IMG/VR virus record: IMGVR_UViG_3300017917_004134
Coordinates: 1-29,752 of that record
Source of the DNA: a virus
Reading direction: 5' to 3' (one strand)
Length of the DNA: 29,752 nucleotides
The position numbers were made by a program, and so were the translations under genes. The notes beneath the pieces are model-generated. The model made no database searches. It was not told the origin of the DNA and worked only from the letters and a program-made list of their open reading frames with translations. Position 1 is the stretch's first letter. Each line of letters opens with the position of its first letter. This document shows positions 12,563 to 20,391 of this stretch, piece by piece.

Positions 12563-14095
12563 TCAATTAATCCGAATATTCTCGTTTAATATCTTATTTA
12601 CGGCATTTTGTAATTCAGTAAGAATTGTATCTATTTTAGAACCATCTTGCGTAACAGGAACCGGTGGTAGTCCAGGATATGCGTGGGTATGAGTAACCAA
12701 AAATCTAACAATCATATTAATTAGTTCTAACAACTCTTCGCCTCTAACACTACTTGATGTTTTTGGTATAATTTCATCCGCAAATTGTTCTTGAGATATC
12801 CCATATAAAGTATTGTCAAAATTGATCTTTCCTTTAGCAGGTATTTGTGAATTATGTGATAATAAAAATAATTTGTCTCCGCCTAATGCACTGTAAGTTA
12901 CTGGTGATGCAACATATTTTGATTGTGGTATTTTTTTGACAATAGGTGTGGTCGGAACCCCGACTGTATTTTTAGCATATATTAAACCATAACCACCTTT
13001 TAAAGAGGGATTTAGTTTAACACCCACATAAATTTCTGACACATTTTTAATTTCTGCACTTGTAGCCATACTACCTGATGGGGTAAAAGAACTTATTAAT
13101 GAATACATGGAATTTGATGGTCTATAGTAAATAGGAAATTTTGTTGCGTTATTATTAAAAACCGTAATTCCATTAATTTGATCGGAATTGTTACAAGATT
13201 TAATAAAATCATTTATAAATTTAATCGTGTCTAATTTAGAAAGCGAATTAAAGTTTTGAGTATAAATTAAAGTCTTATATTTCTCGTCAATAATACTATT
13301 TACTGTAACATTTAGACTACTAGTACTTATATCAGGTTTTAGCTGATATAAATAAATTGATCCAGTAAATTTATCTTGTGTGTTTTCCGGATTTGTTAAA
13401 ACCCACTCAATTAAATAATTAACACTAACAAACTTCTCACTAAATTCAATGAATGTTTTATCATTTAATTTTTGTTTTGAACTATTAAATCTAGATAATT
13501 GTAAAAAACTTCTTTTTGGATTTCCGGTTGGAACTGTGTTATTTAACAAAACCTCGCCTTCGAATTTTCCGGCTCTTAATAATACGTCATTTTCTTTAAC
13601 AATTAGATCAGCACTACCTCTACCTAACAATGCATTATCGCCCGGTTCAGGGAATACCCCCTTATGAATTGCTTGATCGGTATAAGTACCATCTTGATTT
13701 TTAAGTGGTTTTGAATCTTTGATTTGTAATCCGGTACCCGTAAATTTATTTCCACCAAAATTATATTGAAAAAAAGTTGATGTTGGTGATGAAAAAGTTG
13801 ATTGTACGTAATATTGATTATACCCTTGGTTTGGATAATCCTTATTTACAAACATAACTTGAACAAGCTCATCTACTTTTGGTACTTGATACACAAAATA
13901 AGGTAATAGGGGGGTAAATACAAGAGGATCTCTTGATGTCCATACATCTTTCTCTTCATTCCATGAAGGGTCTGAAATACCCTTTAAAACGTCATTTAAA
14001 TTGTCTATTAATCTAACGCCTCTAATCCTACCTAGCATAAGAGGATCGTCGGTGCTTAATACCTTACATAGAAAAAAAATTGTATTATCTCTCAT
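12563..14095 (-). CDS. Baseplate central spike/hub candidate with N-terminal OB-like domain
   Basis: The first 120 residues follow the gp5/VgrG/gpV OB-fold pattern: DPLMLGRIRGVRL (17-29), a loop with WTSRDPLVFTPLLPYFVYQVP (about 52-72) and the closing strand DELVQVMFVNKDYPNQGYNQYYV. Such domains join the spike to the hub under the tail tube. The middle is beta-rich and unassigned. The C-terminal part has RFLVTHTHAYPGLPPVPV (about 462-480), whose His-x-His recalls the metal-holding motif of some spike tips, although here it is about 45 residues from the end. T4 gp5 carries a lysozyme domain, and I see no such domain here. Neighbours are virion proteins on both sides. It is 510 residues, overlaps the upstream 70-aa gene by 11 bases and has no Shine-Dalgarno sequence. 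The OB assignment is by pattern only. Confidence 0.65.
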   Translation of the reverse strand: MRDNTIFFLCKVLSTDDPLMLGRIRGVRLIDNLNDVLKGISDPSWNEEKDVWTSRDPLVFTPLLPYFVYQVPKVDELVQVMFVNKDYPNQGYNQYYVQSTFSSPTSTFFQYNFGGNKFTGTGLQIKDSKPLKNQDGTYTDQAIHKGVFPEPGDNALLGRGSADLIVKENDVLLRAGKFEGEVLLNNTVPTGNPKRSFLQLSRFNSSKQKLNDKTFIEFSEKFVSVNYLIEWVLTNPENTQDKFTGSIYLYQLKPDISTSSLNVTVNSIIDEKYKTLIYTQNFNSLSKLDTIKFINDFIKSCNNSDQINGITVFNNNATKFPIYYRPSNSMYSLISSFTPSGSMATSAEIKNVSEIYVGVKLNPSLKGGYGLIYAKNTVGVPTTPIVKKIPQSKYVASPVTYSALGGDKLFLLSHNSQIPAKGKINFDNTLYGISQEQFADEIIPKTSSSVRGEELLELINMIVRFLVTHTHAYPGLPPVPVTQDGSKIDTILTELQNAVNKILNENIRIN

Positions 14096-14297
14096 TTACT
14101 CTCTCTTGGTATATTTTTAAAATATTATTATACATCCCCTCTATTTTATCTAAATAAATGGTTGTATCTATAATCCTTTGTTTAGTTTCATCAAAATCTT
14201 GGCTTAAAACATCCATATATTGTATTAAGGTATTATTGGATAAATCTTTAAGATTTGATTGATCTTTAATTATTTGTTCAAAAACTTCTTTTGTCAT
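14085..14297 (-). CDS. Small coiled-coil protein, 70 aa
   Basis: This is a helical, acidic, Asp/Gln/Leu-rich protein (LKDLSNNTLIQYMDVLSQDF, then IDKTIEG-like heptads ending ILKIYQERVNER). It lies between the 706-aa and spike genes, one base after the former and overlapping the latter by 11 bases. The tight packing supports a real gene. Small helical proteins at this place could be baseplate assembly factors, but I cannot assign one. Confidence 0.7.
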   Translation of the reverse strand: MTKEVFEQIIKDQSNLKDLSNNTLIQYMDVLSQDFDETKQRIIDTTIYLDKIEGMYNNILKIYQERVNER

Positions 14298-14298
14298 A

Positions 14299-16419
14299 TT
14301 ATATAGATTTTCCGGTAATTCTAAATATACCTCCAGTCAATGGTGGTATTGCAACAAACGCGTCAATTTTTCCATTTTCAGCCTGTTCCTTATCGGCACC
14401 CTTATTAGATGCTAAATTATATATTAACATAAGGTTTGGGCTTCCGTCAGGCATGGCTCCGGTCGGCACTCCCAAGCTTTGTAAAATCTCAATTGTGTTA
14501 ATGGTAGATCTTTCAGGAGAACTTCCGGGTAAAAAAGAAGACATTGCCAATAAAGGTAATGGTATGTTGTTTTTATTTAATGGGCTAATACTGCTAATTA
14601 AATTCAATAAGGTTAAAATATTATCTAACAAAGACTTACATTTTCGATAATCATTAACTAATTGTGATACCACCATAATAATTTGAACTAACTTCAAAAT
14701 CATTATGTATTTTTTTGTAATTTTACTTTTTGTGATATCTTTAATAACCTCACCAATTAAATTAATAATATCTTTTTTTAATAATTCATATAGAACTTTA
14801 ATAAATTCTCCATTTATTTTTGATACTACCTCTATTACAAATTTTTTATATTTTTTAATAAAATCAACACCATTTGTTACTACATTGTTGGTTGTTTCTG
14901 TTATTCCTGAAATTGTGTTCGCGATTTGTTCTGGGGTTAAACCAGAAGTACTTACAGCTCCTGACGAATTTGTTGTTCCCGTTGTAATTGATTGTGTGTT
15001 AGTATATGATGCACCTGATTGAACAACCGAAAGAATTGTAAATAATGGTAATAGTACTTTAGGTGTTAATACCGCACCCGCAACTGCAACCGGTATCAAT
15101 TTAATAATGTTTTTATTAATTGACATTTCAACATTTAATGAAGGTATTTGAGTAGGTGGGATAATATTATCAAGAATTGTTTCTGCGTTAGCAACTTGCT
15201 GTTCTATTGTTTGCGATGGTTGAGAAGCTCTAAAATTAATTAACTCATCAATTAATACTTGAGTATTTACCGGAAGTTTAATGTTATCACAGTCTGTAAA
15301 TTCCATAACACCATTTTGGATGTTTGTAATTTTTGCATCAAGATTTCTTAAATCAACTTCAGTTAATTCAAAAAAACTATCATCAACACCATCAAGTTCA
15401 GCAACTTTAGAAATACCGCTTACATCAATTTCTCTTCTTGAATCAAAACATAATCCTAAAATCCTTTGCATTAATAAAGCGTATTTGCTTTGATTATCTA
15501 TTTCACTAATTCCGGAGCTAGCTTTAATGTTAATTGCACCAGATATTAAATTAACTAGTTGAGGTACAATACTTGAAGTATCAACAAATTTAATTGTACT
15601 ATAATAATCTTTTAAAAATTCGCCAACTTTATTTGCCGGATTACCTGAACTATCTTTCCGATCAATTAACATCATCCTATAATAATCGCCAGTAACACCA
15701 AAATTATTTATTGTCGTATATTGAACATCAAATAAGTTTTGTCCGGATTTACCTTGGAAAAATTTATCGTTAATTTGTTTAAATGATTTTCCGGCATTAT
15801 TTGCATCCATAAGTTGATACAACTGCTTATTCATTGGAAATTTAACCGGCCCGCCATACGGAACGAATTTTTGATCCGCAGAAGGATTTTCGGGTTCGTA
15901 ATATATTTTACCAATCTCGGATTCCGGATTTGTTTTTAAATTATCAATAAAATCAACTGATTGTACAGGAATATAAATTCCTTGTTGTATATCTAGTTGA
16001 GGTAAGGGTTGTTGTAGTAATGTTTCTGCGGGCGTACCCACATATGTTTGTTCTTGAGAACACCCTATCGCTTTTAGGGTTTCTTCGTTAAGAATTTCTT
16101 GCACTTTAGGTTCAATTTTAGCTGAAGCCTCAAGTATTTTCTTTCTTAAATATTTTAAAGACGATTGACCCTGTCCTTTAGTTTGACCTAGAAAATTAAG
16201 TAATTGATCTGTTGAAGTTGGTGGTTCTCTTAAATATCTTTTTTGTTGATCTTTAATCTTATTAAGTTGTGTAGATATTTTAGAGGAAGCCTCGGTAAAT
16301 GAATTTCCGGCATCTTTTTCTAGTTTTTTAGCGGCACTAGATATCTCATTATAAGCTTTAATTGAACTTATTTTACTATTAATGGATTGAGACGCTGATG
16401 CAATATCTAATGCCGGCAT
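14299..16419 (-). CDS. Large putative baseplate/tail protein with hydrophobic segments, 706 aa
   Basis: I do not recognise the family. The N-terminal 110 residues are helical and charged (coiled-coil-like, ISSAAKKLEKDAGNSFTEAS). The middle (about 150-400) is alpha/beta. Residues about 432-465 are strongly hydrophobic (KLIPVAVAGAVLTPKVLLPL, then FTILSVV). A Thr/Ser/Gly linker follows, then amphipathic or hydrophobic helices (ILKLVQIIMVVSQLV), and the end is PPLTGGIFRITGKSI. Hydrophobic helices in a large tail-region protein recall tape-measure or hub proteins that insert into the host envelope, but it sits beside the spike gene rather than tail-tube genes, and 706 residues would be short for a long-tail ruler. 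A baseplate-hub or injected protein role is an inference from context. Confidence 0.72.
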   Translation of the reverse strand: MPALDIASASQSINSKISSIKAYNEISSAAKKLEKDAGNSFTEASSKISTQLNKIKDQQKRYLREPPTSTDQLLNFLGQTKGQGQSSLKYLRKKILEASAKIEPKVQEILNEETLKAIGCSQEQTYVGTPAETLLQQPLPQLDIQQGIYIPVQSVDFIDNLKTNPESEIGKIYYEPENPSADQKFVPYGGPVKFPMNKQLYQLMDANNAGKSFKQINDKFFQGKSGQNLFDVQYTTINNFGVTGDYYRMMLIDRKDSSGNPANKVGEFLKDYYSTIKFVDTSSIVPQLVNLISGAINIKASSGISEIDNQSKYALLMQRILGLCFDSRREIDVSGISKVAELDGVDDSFFELTEVDLRNLDAKITNIQNGVMEFTDCDNIKLPVNTQVLIDELINFRASQPSQTIEQQVANAETILDNIIPPTQIPSLNVEMSINKNIIKLIPVAVAGAVLTPKVLLPLFTILSVVQSGASYTNTQSITTGTTNSSGAVSTSGLTPEQIANTISGITETTNNVVTNGVDFIKKYKKFVIEVVSKINGEFIKVLYELLKKDIINLIGEVIKDITKSKITKKYIMILKLVQIIMVVSQLVNDYRKCKSLLDNILTLLNLISSISPLNKNNIPLPLLAMSSFLPGSSPERSTINTIEILQSLGVPTGAMPDGSPNLMLIYNLASNKGADKEQAENGKIDAFVAIPPLTGGIFRITGKSI

Positions 16420-16426
16420 AATTTAA

Positions 16427-16786
16427 TTACATTTTATATGTTTCTTCTTTGGATACGTCTTTTTCAATTAGATTTTGTATTAAATCATCATCTAAATCAG
16501 CCATAGAAAATGACTCAATATTATTGTTTGATTTCTCCCAAATTGATGATTGTAATTTTGATAAACTAATTTTCTTTTCAACACAATCATTAATTATTTT
16601 TTGTTGTTTTTCAATAACGGGTCCAATTGTTACCATATCAGTAGGATCCTTTAGCATTGATAACATCTTATTTTGAATTCTAATTGCTGTTTGTCTTTGT
16701 TCTACAAGTTCATTGTAAATCTCTTGCATCAGAGCTAACATAGAATCCTTTGTGAAATTAATTTCTTTACGTTGTGGTCTTGGCAT
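16427..16786 (-). CDS. Helical phage protein, 119 aa, unknown
   Basis: This is an all-helical, coiled-coil-like protein: FTKDSMLALMQEIYNELVEQ, then RQTAIRIQNKMLSMLKD, a turn at MVTIGP, a second helix (EKQQKIINDCVEKKISLSKL) and an acidic tail. The pattern suits a two-helix assembly partner. It ends 7 bases before the 706-aa gene and starts 17 bases after the sigma factor gene. A TATTTATA element is only 3 bases before its ATG, so if that is a -10 box the transcript would be leaderless or begin inside the gene. A start at Met16 is a possible alternative. Confidence 0.72.
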   Translation of the reverse strand: MPRPQRKEINFTKDSMLALMQEIYNELVEQRQTAIRIQNKMLSMLKDPTDMVTIGPVIEKQQKIINDCVEKKISLSKLQSSIWEKSNNNIESFSMADLDDDLIQNLIEKDVSKEETYKM

Positions 16787-16789
16787 AAT

Positions 16790-16797
16790 TATAAATA
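16790..16797 (-). promoter_or_regulatory. TATTTATA element upstream of the 119-aa gene
   Basis: In gene sense AGTATTTATAATT runs up to the ATG at 16786, in the 17-base gap after the sigma factor gene. The closeness to the start codon (3 bases) is shared with both homing endonuclease genes. Role inferred. Confidence 0.4.
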
Positions 16798-16803
16798 CTA
16801 TTT

Positions 16804-17553
16804 TTATTGATTTTTCATTTTAGTTTGAATTACAATATATAATTTTTTAAATCGTTTAATTGATGATCTAATTTCTTTAGTACTTAAATTGGTCATTTCT
16901 CTCAACGAAAGAAGAATTACATTTTTATTAAACTTATTATTATCGGCACCCGAAAATATTGTTTCATAATTATCAAAAAGATCAACTAATGCATACCCTA
17001 ATTTTTTTTCATTTTCATTTAGATTATCAACTTCAATAAAATCCTTTAATTCTTTCAAATATTCAACAATGATTGTGTCCGTTTCTACAACATCATCATC
17101 AATACGATAAACCATATCAGGCCTTTCCTCAATACTTGAGGAGATGTCTTCATATGATATTTTTCTATTTGTTTCTTTTTGATCTTTAATTATTTGGCCC
17201 ATTAAGTAATTCTTACAAATTGTGCCAAAATAAGAATACGCTTTCTTGTTTTTTGACGGTTTAAATTTATCTACCTTTGTCATTAAAAAAGAATGAGTAT
17301 CAATATGAATATCATTAAAGTCCATATTTTTACGATACAGTTTGTATCGTCTTATAATAGATGATATCATCTTATCAAGAGGAGATCTTAAAAATTCATT
17401 ATAAATTTTATTTTTTTCTTCAAGAGTTTTTGCGGCTAAAAAATTTCTAACCGCAAGCTCTTCTCTAACATCAAAATAATTTTCTTTAACTACTTTACGT
17501 CCTCTTTTTTTTGATAAACCATCTTCTGTTACTCCAGATAGAATTTCTAGCAT
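16804..17553 (-). CDS. 55: Late RNA polymerase sigma-like factor (T4 gp55-like)
   Basis: This 249-residue protein resembles T4 gp55, a divergent sigma that redirects host RNA polymerase to phage late promoters. The supporting block is residues 80-135: NDIHIDTHSFLMTKVDKFKP, then NKKAYSYFGTICKNYLMGQI and IKDQKETNRKISYED. It matches the sigma region-2 pattern of gp55 (a run ending in a basic helix, an aromatic 'aYfg.icknyl', then KxxKE). The C-terminal part (about 208-249, REMTNLSTKEIRSSIKRFKK) looks like a helix-turn-helix, absent or reduced in T4 gp55. Its ATG overlaps the glycosyltransferase stop (TAATG), so the two are coupled. It is the natural reader of the TATTTATA elements in this window, though that link is inferred. 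Confidence 0.75.
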   Translation of the reverse strand: MLEILSGVTEDGLSKKRGRKVVKENYFDVREELAVRNFLAAKTLEEKNKIYNEFLRSPLDKMISSIIRRYKLYRKNMDFNDIHIDTHSFLMTKVDKFKPSKNKKAYSYFGTICKNYLMGQIIKDQKETNRKISYEDISSSIEERPDMVYRIDDDVVETDTIIVEYLKELKDFIEVDNLNENEKKLGYALVDLFDNYETIFSGADNNKFNKNVILLSLREMTNLSTKEIRSSIKRFKKLYIVIQTKMKNQ

Positions 17554-18359
17554 TAAGCATTTTGTGGTTGATATTTTATGGATCTATCGTCGGTGAAAAA
17601 ATACTCTTTTTTTGCCGTTTGAATCCAAAATTTAACTTCATCGTCGTATAATTTATCCTCACTAAATTTATAATTCCAAAATATAGAACCTTCCCTCATA
17701 TTAGTGTGTTTATAACCTAATTTAGGTATAGTCATAATTAAAACTGAATTATATGTTAATCTTAATAAAAATTCATAAGTAAATGTTAGTTTGATTGATG
17801 ATTTAAATCCGCCAAAATCACTAACAATACTTTTCTTAAATACAGATCCTGCGGTTTGAAAGTTTTGATAATCTTGTAAAGTTTCATTTGTTAAAACACC
17901 CATTTCTTGACTAAAGTTAGCAGCAAATGTTGCTTCATTTGTAAATCCAGCAAAAAGACCTTTTTCATCAGTTTCAACAACAACCGGAAGGAATACTTGT
18001 ACGTTTGGATATGATTTAATGTATTTATTTACATTATCAAACCATATTGATGAATACTCATCATCAAATTCAAATAAAGATATCCATTCCCCTTTAGCTT
18101 CTTTAATACCATAATTTACTTGATCGGCATAATTGGGATCTTTATCCCACACTAATTTAATAACATTTAATTTACCGAAATCATAATCTTTGAGTAAATT
18201 AACTAAAGACTCCTCTTGAGTATGAACTATAACTAATTCTTCAAATTCAATTTTTTGCGCTTGCAATGATTTTATTGCTTTATCGAAGTATTCATCAAAA
18301 TTTTTAGCTTTAGATGATTTTATTGGTAATACTACTGATAATGATAATTTATTTTCCAT
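17553..18359 (-). CDS. Glycosyltransferase, GT2-like (GT-A fold)
   Basis: This 268-residue protein has the GT-A pattern of family 2 enzymes, which move a sugar from a nucleotide sugar. SLSVVLPIKSS at the start is the first Rossmann strand. ELVIVHTQEE (about 41-50), then NYADQVNYGIKEAKGEWISL and FEFDDEYSSIWFDN (about 97-110), hold the acidic cluster that replaces the usual DxD metal site. GGFKSSIKLTFTYEFLLRL marks the acceptor half. There is no membrane segment, so it is soluble. The stop overlaps the sigma factor start by one base and the start is 1 base after the neighbouring GT4-like gene. The acceptor (virion protein, DNA base or host glycan) is not readable. Confidence 0.82.
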   Translation of the reverse strand: MENKLSLSVVLPIKSSKAKNFDEYFDKAIKSLQAQKIEFEELVIVHTQEESLVNLLKDYDFGKLNVIKLVWDKDPNYADQVNYGIKEAKGEWISLFEFDDEYSSIWFDNVNKYIKSYPNVQVFLPVVVETDEKGLFAGFTNEATFAANFSQEMGVLTNETLQDYQNFQTAGSVFKKSIVSDFGGFKSSIKLTFTYEFLLRLTYNSVLIMTIPKLGYKHTNMREGSIFWNYKFSEDKLYDDEVKFWIQTAKKEYFFTDDRSIKYQPQNA

Positions 18360-18360
18360 A

Positions 18361-19410
18361 TTATTCTTCGGTTTTTGTTATTTGATCTTCAAATGATTTA
18401 GCTCTAACGTTTAAATATCCCTCAAATAAAGAGACTACTTTAGAATCAAATTCTTGTTTATTATATTTTTCAACGGTCAATTTCATTTGTTCATATATCG
18501 ATGGGTTAATGTTATCTTCTAACCAATTTTGAATAAAATCAGCAATAACATCAGGCAATAATGTTGGATCTGTAACCCAAATACCATTTTCTTCTGTCAT
18601 CCATTCAGGTGACATATCAGGAACTTTTCCAATTACAGGTACGTTACTTGCCATAGATTCTAATGGAAAGGTACCAAATGAACTTTTATTGTCTATCCAG
18701 ACACTTGCAAAACATTCTCTTAAAGAATTTGCAAATTCTCTTTCAGATAATCCACGCAAGTCTCTAAAAGAGAACCATCTGTATTGTGGAAATTTTAAAT
18801 AAAACGTTTTAATTAGATTAATCGTATCACTTTGGTCTTTAGTATGAACCCCAATGATTGGGAATGGTGGTAATAAATTTGGTTTAAAATTATCGGTAAT
18901 GTATGGTTTTACAACATCAAAATTGGATTGTCTCATAATTCTTTCAAGATATTCTTTTTGAGTGTTTGAAGTTGTAATACACTTTAAAAATCCGAATTGG
19001 GCCCATGTTTGACCTGGCTGAAGTGTCTCAACAATATATGAATATGATTGAGTTAATACGATTTTAGCACAAGGCATTTGTTTTAATTGGTCCATTACAT
19101 ACCCAAATATTTCTGGTATAATTAGAAAATCTTCAGGTGAAATTTCCAAATTCTGACCTTCAATCGCTTTGTGAGGTAATTGAGCATACTCTTCATCAAG
19201 CCACGCAACAACTCCGGCATAATCTGATTTTTCGTGTAAAATAATTGGATTAAATCCATTTTCTTTTAATACCATAGCCATTTGATAAATGTATCTTACG
19301 GAGGCCTTGGCATTTCCTTTAGTGTCTTGTATCAAGAAATATATTCTTGATTTTTTGTCTTTCAAATTTTGAATAGACAGTTCTACTTTTTCTTTTAATG
19401 TGTTTGGCAT
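18361..19410 (-). CDS. Glycosyltransferase, GT4-like (GT-B fold)
   Basis: This 349-residue protein follows the GT-B layout. The N-terminal half has SRIYFLIQDTKGNAKASVRY (a donor/acceptor Rossmann start), VLKENGFNPIILHEK and ILTQSYSY-like strands. The C-terminal half has FGTFPLESMASNVPVIG (about 246-262), the E-x7-type signature of family 4, with the residues that hold the nucleotide sugar. The C-terminal helix returns with KYNKQEFDSKVVSLFEGY. No signal or membrane helix is seen. It lies between a GT2-like gene (1 base) and a 100-aa unknown (3 bases), and probably works in one pathway with the other glycosyltransferases of the window. Specificity cannot be read. Confidence 0.82.
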   Translation of the reverse strand: MPNTLKEKVELSIQNLKDKKSRIYFLIQDTKGNAKASVRYIYQMAMVLKENGFNPIILHEKSDYAGVVAWLDEEYAQLPHKAIEGQNLEISPEDFLIIPEIFGYVMDQLKQMPCAKIVLTQSYSYIVETLQPGQTWAQFGFLKCITTSNTQKEYLERIMRQSNFDVVKPYITDNFKPNLLPPFPIIGVHTKDQSDTINLIKTFYLKFPQYRWFSFRDLRGLSEREFANSLRECFASVWIDNKSSFGTFPLESMASNVPVIGKVPDMSPEWMTEENGIWVTDPTLLPDVIADFIQNWLEDNINPSIYEQMKLTVEKYNKQEFDSKVVSLFEGYLNVRAKSFEDQITKTEE

Positions 19411-19413
19411 ATA

Positions 19414-19716
19414 TTAATAATGATTAATAAGTTTTTTATTTAATAAACTGTTAAATGCTAGTCTAAACGGAATGGTTGATGTTATTTTACTTTTTTTAAT
19501 TAAATTATCGTCATAATTTTCCTCCTCGGATAAAATCACATCTATCAACATTTTAACTAATTCAAATTTAACAATATTAATTTTCATTTCACTAGAGCTA
19601 ACCGGCGAGCTATCTTCGCTTTTATCCTCTTCGTCTCCAAATTTGTCGGACATATCTATATATTTTTCAATTTCATCCAAATCTATATAGTAGTTTTCAC
19701 CTAATACTTCAATCAT
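19414..19716 (-). CDS. Unknown acidic protein, 100 aa
   Basis: I do not recognise it. The first 45 residues are very acidic and low in complexity (DKFGDEEDKSEDSSPVSSSE). The rest looks like a small helical domain (KINIVKFELVKMLIDVILSE, then TSTIPFRLAFNSLLNKKLIN). It overlaps the HAD-like gene by 8 bases and precedes the GT4-like gene by 3 bases, so the three are translated from one mRNA. The C-terminal half could bind a partner; no catalytic motif is seen. Confidence 0.7.
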   Translation of the reverse strand: MIEVLGENYYIDLDEIEKYIDMSDKFGDEEDKSEDSSPVSSSEMKINIVKFELVKMLIDVILSEEENYDDNLIKKSKITSTIPFRLAFNSLLNKKLINHY

Positions 19717-20302
19717 ATAGTTCTTTAATTTTACTTGCGAGATCCTTCAAAGTTGAAATTGAATGCTTTGAATTAATCTCCGAATTATATCCTGTGTTAA
19801 ACTTAATTACTTCTTTATCATCAGGATGATTTAATAATAGTTTAGGATTTGCCGTAAGTAAAACATCTATTGAATTCCATAATGAATTTAATGTGCTTTC
19901 GCTATAAAATTTAACTGTTTCAACTAAACAACCGAATTTAGATATAAAAAATAAAGACGCTGGTTTTGATTTACCTATTTCATCCGAAACAATTAGTATT
20001 TCATGGTTGTCCCTCATATCGAAATAAAAATCGTTAAAGTCTTGCATACTTGTCATTTCAACCGAACCTGCGTGACCAAAAATCTCCATGGTGTGTTCTT
20101 TATATAAAAAATCATAAAGCTCGTCAGCATCTTTAAAAGCTAAATGCGAAGCGATATCCATAGAAGTTAATTCTGAAATAACTTTATATTCAAATTCACT
20201 TTCTTCTTTATAGATGTTATCTATATACCATTTTTCGTATTCTTGTTGAATTTTTTTCAGGGTGTCTCTTAATACACCATTTAGTTCAATACCTATTCTC
20301 AT
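19709..20302 (-). CDS. HAD-fold protein with degenerate active site
   Basis: This 197-residue protein has the layout of a small HAD phosphatase (5'-nucleotidase-like), but the catalytic residues are changed. Motif I, normally DxDG, reads ELNG (Glu6, Asn8), so the nucleophile Asp is Glu and the acid/base Asp is Asn. Motif II is present as ILIVSDE (Ser106). Motif III Lys is Lys111 or Lys113 in GKSKP. Motif IV, normally a pair of acids (V-L-I-D-D-x-P), reads VLLTANP. The fold is therefore plausible but phosphatase activity is doubtful, and it may be a binding or regulatory protein. It begins the minus-strand block below the homing endonuclease, with a TATTTATT element 26 bases before its ATG. 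It overlaps the next gene by 8 bases. Confidence 0.7.
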   Translation of the reverse strand: MRIGIELNGVLRDTLKKIQQEYEKWYIDNIYKEESEFEYKVISELTSMDIASHLAFKDADELYDFLYKEHTMEIFGHAGSVEMTSMQDFNDFYFDMRDNHEILIVSDEIGKSKPASLFFISKFGCLVETVKFYSESTLNSLWNSIDVLLTANPKLLLNHPDDKEVIKFNTGYNSEINSKHSISTLKDLASKIKELYD

Positions 20303-20327
20303 TCTTCATATCTTTTTAATATATTAA

Positions 20328-20335
20328 AATAAATA
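20328..20335 (-). promoter_or_regulatory. TATTTATT element upstream of the HAD-like gene
   Basis: In gene sense AAATATTTATTTTAAT lies 26 bases before the ATG at 20302, at a distance like that of the portal element. It gives the lower minus-strand block its own possible start downstream of the homing endonuclease insertion. Role inferred. Confidence 0.45.
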
Positions 20336-20384
20336 TTTTTTTATTTTTAGTAAATAGTGTATTTTTATGAAAAATTGGGATACT

Positions 20385-20391
20385 TATTTAT
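20385..20391 (+). promoter_or_regulatory. TATTTAT element at the start of the homing endonuclease
   Basis: ACTTATTTATGTATATG puts the element across or just before the start codon (ATG at 20390 or 20396). Free-standing homing endonucleases often carry their own late promoter, so a separate start is plausible; inferred. Confidence 0.35.

Noticed and set aside
13449-16676. Several plus-strand frames opposite the structural genes
   Set aside because: Hydrophobic, low-complexity antisense shadows of well-supported minus-strand genes.
20357-20389. GTG start for the first homing endonuclease
   Set aside because: The DNA-binding pattern begins after the ATG at 20390/20396, and a TATTTAT element lies at that point.
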